Assembly: GCA_946006895.1 (NCBI GenBank)
Contig: CAMFZO010000112.1
Coordinates: forward strand, 1 to 5,286
Reading direction: 5' to 3'
From: an uncultured Clostridia bacterium
GTDB lineage: Bacteria; Bacillota; Clostridia; Oscillospirales; Oscillospiraceae
Length of the DNA: 5,286 nt
The notes under the pieces are model-generated. The model ran no database searches, was not told where the DNA came from, and worked only from the letters and a program-made list of their open reading frames with translations. Positions 5,155 to 5,286 of this stretch are shown here, one piece after another (positions within the stretch are counted from its first letter, which is position 1; each line of letters begins with the position of its first letter). The position numbers and the translations under genes are program-made.

Positions 5155-5286
5155 TTATTTTTTTGCGGTTTTATTGTCGCGTTTGCGCATCTGACGGTCA
5201 AAGATAAATACAAAGAAGCGGAACAGGGTGGGGCAGGCGATCATCAGTACCCCCAGGATTACGCCGGACTGGAAGCTGATGGCCGC
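5155..5286 (-). CDS. 3' end of a membrane-protein gene (partial, start outside window)
   Basis: On the minus strand an open frame enters from the right edge and runs 43 codons to a TAA at 5157-5155. It reads AAISFQSGVILGVLMIACP, then TLFRFFVFIFDRQMRKRD, and ends NKTAKK. A hydrophobic segment followed by a strongly basic tail is typical of a membrane protein ending with a cytoplasmic C-terminus. The stop codon directly abuts the FemX-like stop (5152-5154), so the genes converge with no gap and no visible terminator hairpin. The family cannot be identified from this fragment. The plus strand here shows no better coding alternative. Confidence 0.6.
   Translation of the reverse strand, partial: AAISFQSGVILGVLMIACPTLFRFFVFIFDRQMRKRDNKTAKK

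Noticed and set aside
5155..5175. T-rich stretch after the FemX-like gene as its terminator
   Set aside because: The T-run is not preceded by a GC-rich stem, and it reads as lysine and stop codons of the convergent partial gene.

Overview
The gene families, strong AGGAGG-type ribosome binding sites, a TTG start codon, tightly overlapping genes and moderately GC-rich coding DNA suggest a Gram-positive anaerobe of the class Clostridia (Bacillota), perhaps a gut Oscillospiraceae-type bacterium. That placement rests on gene style and remembered family resemblance, not on a marker gene.

Left part (1-1200). The window opens inside the right end of a structured repeat (1-53). The same 53 bases recur exactly at 1148-1200, as the end of what looks like a complete copy of about 150 bp (1051-1200). 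Between the copies lie a 60-residue membrane protein gene (275-457, +), preceded by palindromes and a 17-bp stem-loop, and a convergent gene for a soluble bacterial PH-domain protein with an acidic tail (538-948, -). A 12-bp inverted repeat sits between these two genes. The PH gene has a near-consensus promoter (TTGACA, 17 bp, TAATAT). Back to back with it is a plausible extended -10 promoter pointing right, whose predicted transcript start coincides with the left edge of the complete repeat. If so, the repeat is the 5' leader of the next operon.

Middle part (1230-4071). A compact operon encodes an OmpR/PhoB-type response regulator, a membrane sensor histidine kinase starting at TTG within the regulator's stop region, and a secreted or membrane-anchored protein of unknown function starting at ATGA over the kinase stop codon. 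The 4-base overlaps imply translational coupling. The third protein is a candidate accessory or output factor of the two-component system.

Right part (4072-5286). After 84 bp comes a FemX/FemAB-type aminoacyltransferase gene (4156-5154), predicted to add an amino acid from aminoacyl-tRNA to a peptidoglycan precursor. Its ribosome binding site and the first two bases of its start codon lie inside a 14-bp perfect stem. Directly abutting it, in convergent orientation, is the 3' end of a gene whose product ends in a hydrophobic segment and a basic tail (5155-5286, -).

The known parts suggest a cell-envelope sensing and remodelling locus. The least explained items are the structured repeat in the operon leader, the third operon protein and the occluded start of the FemX-like gene.
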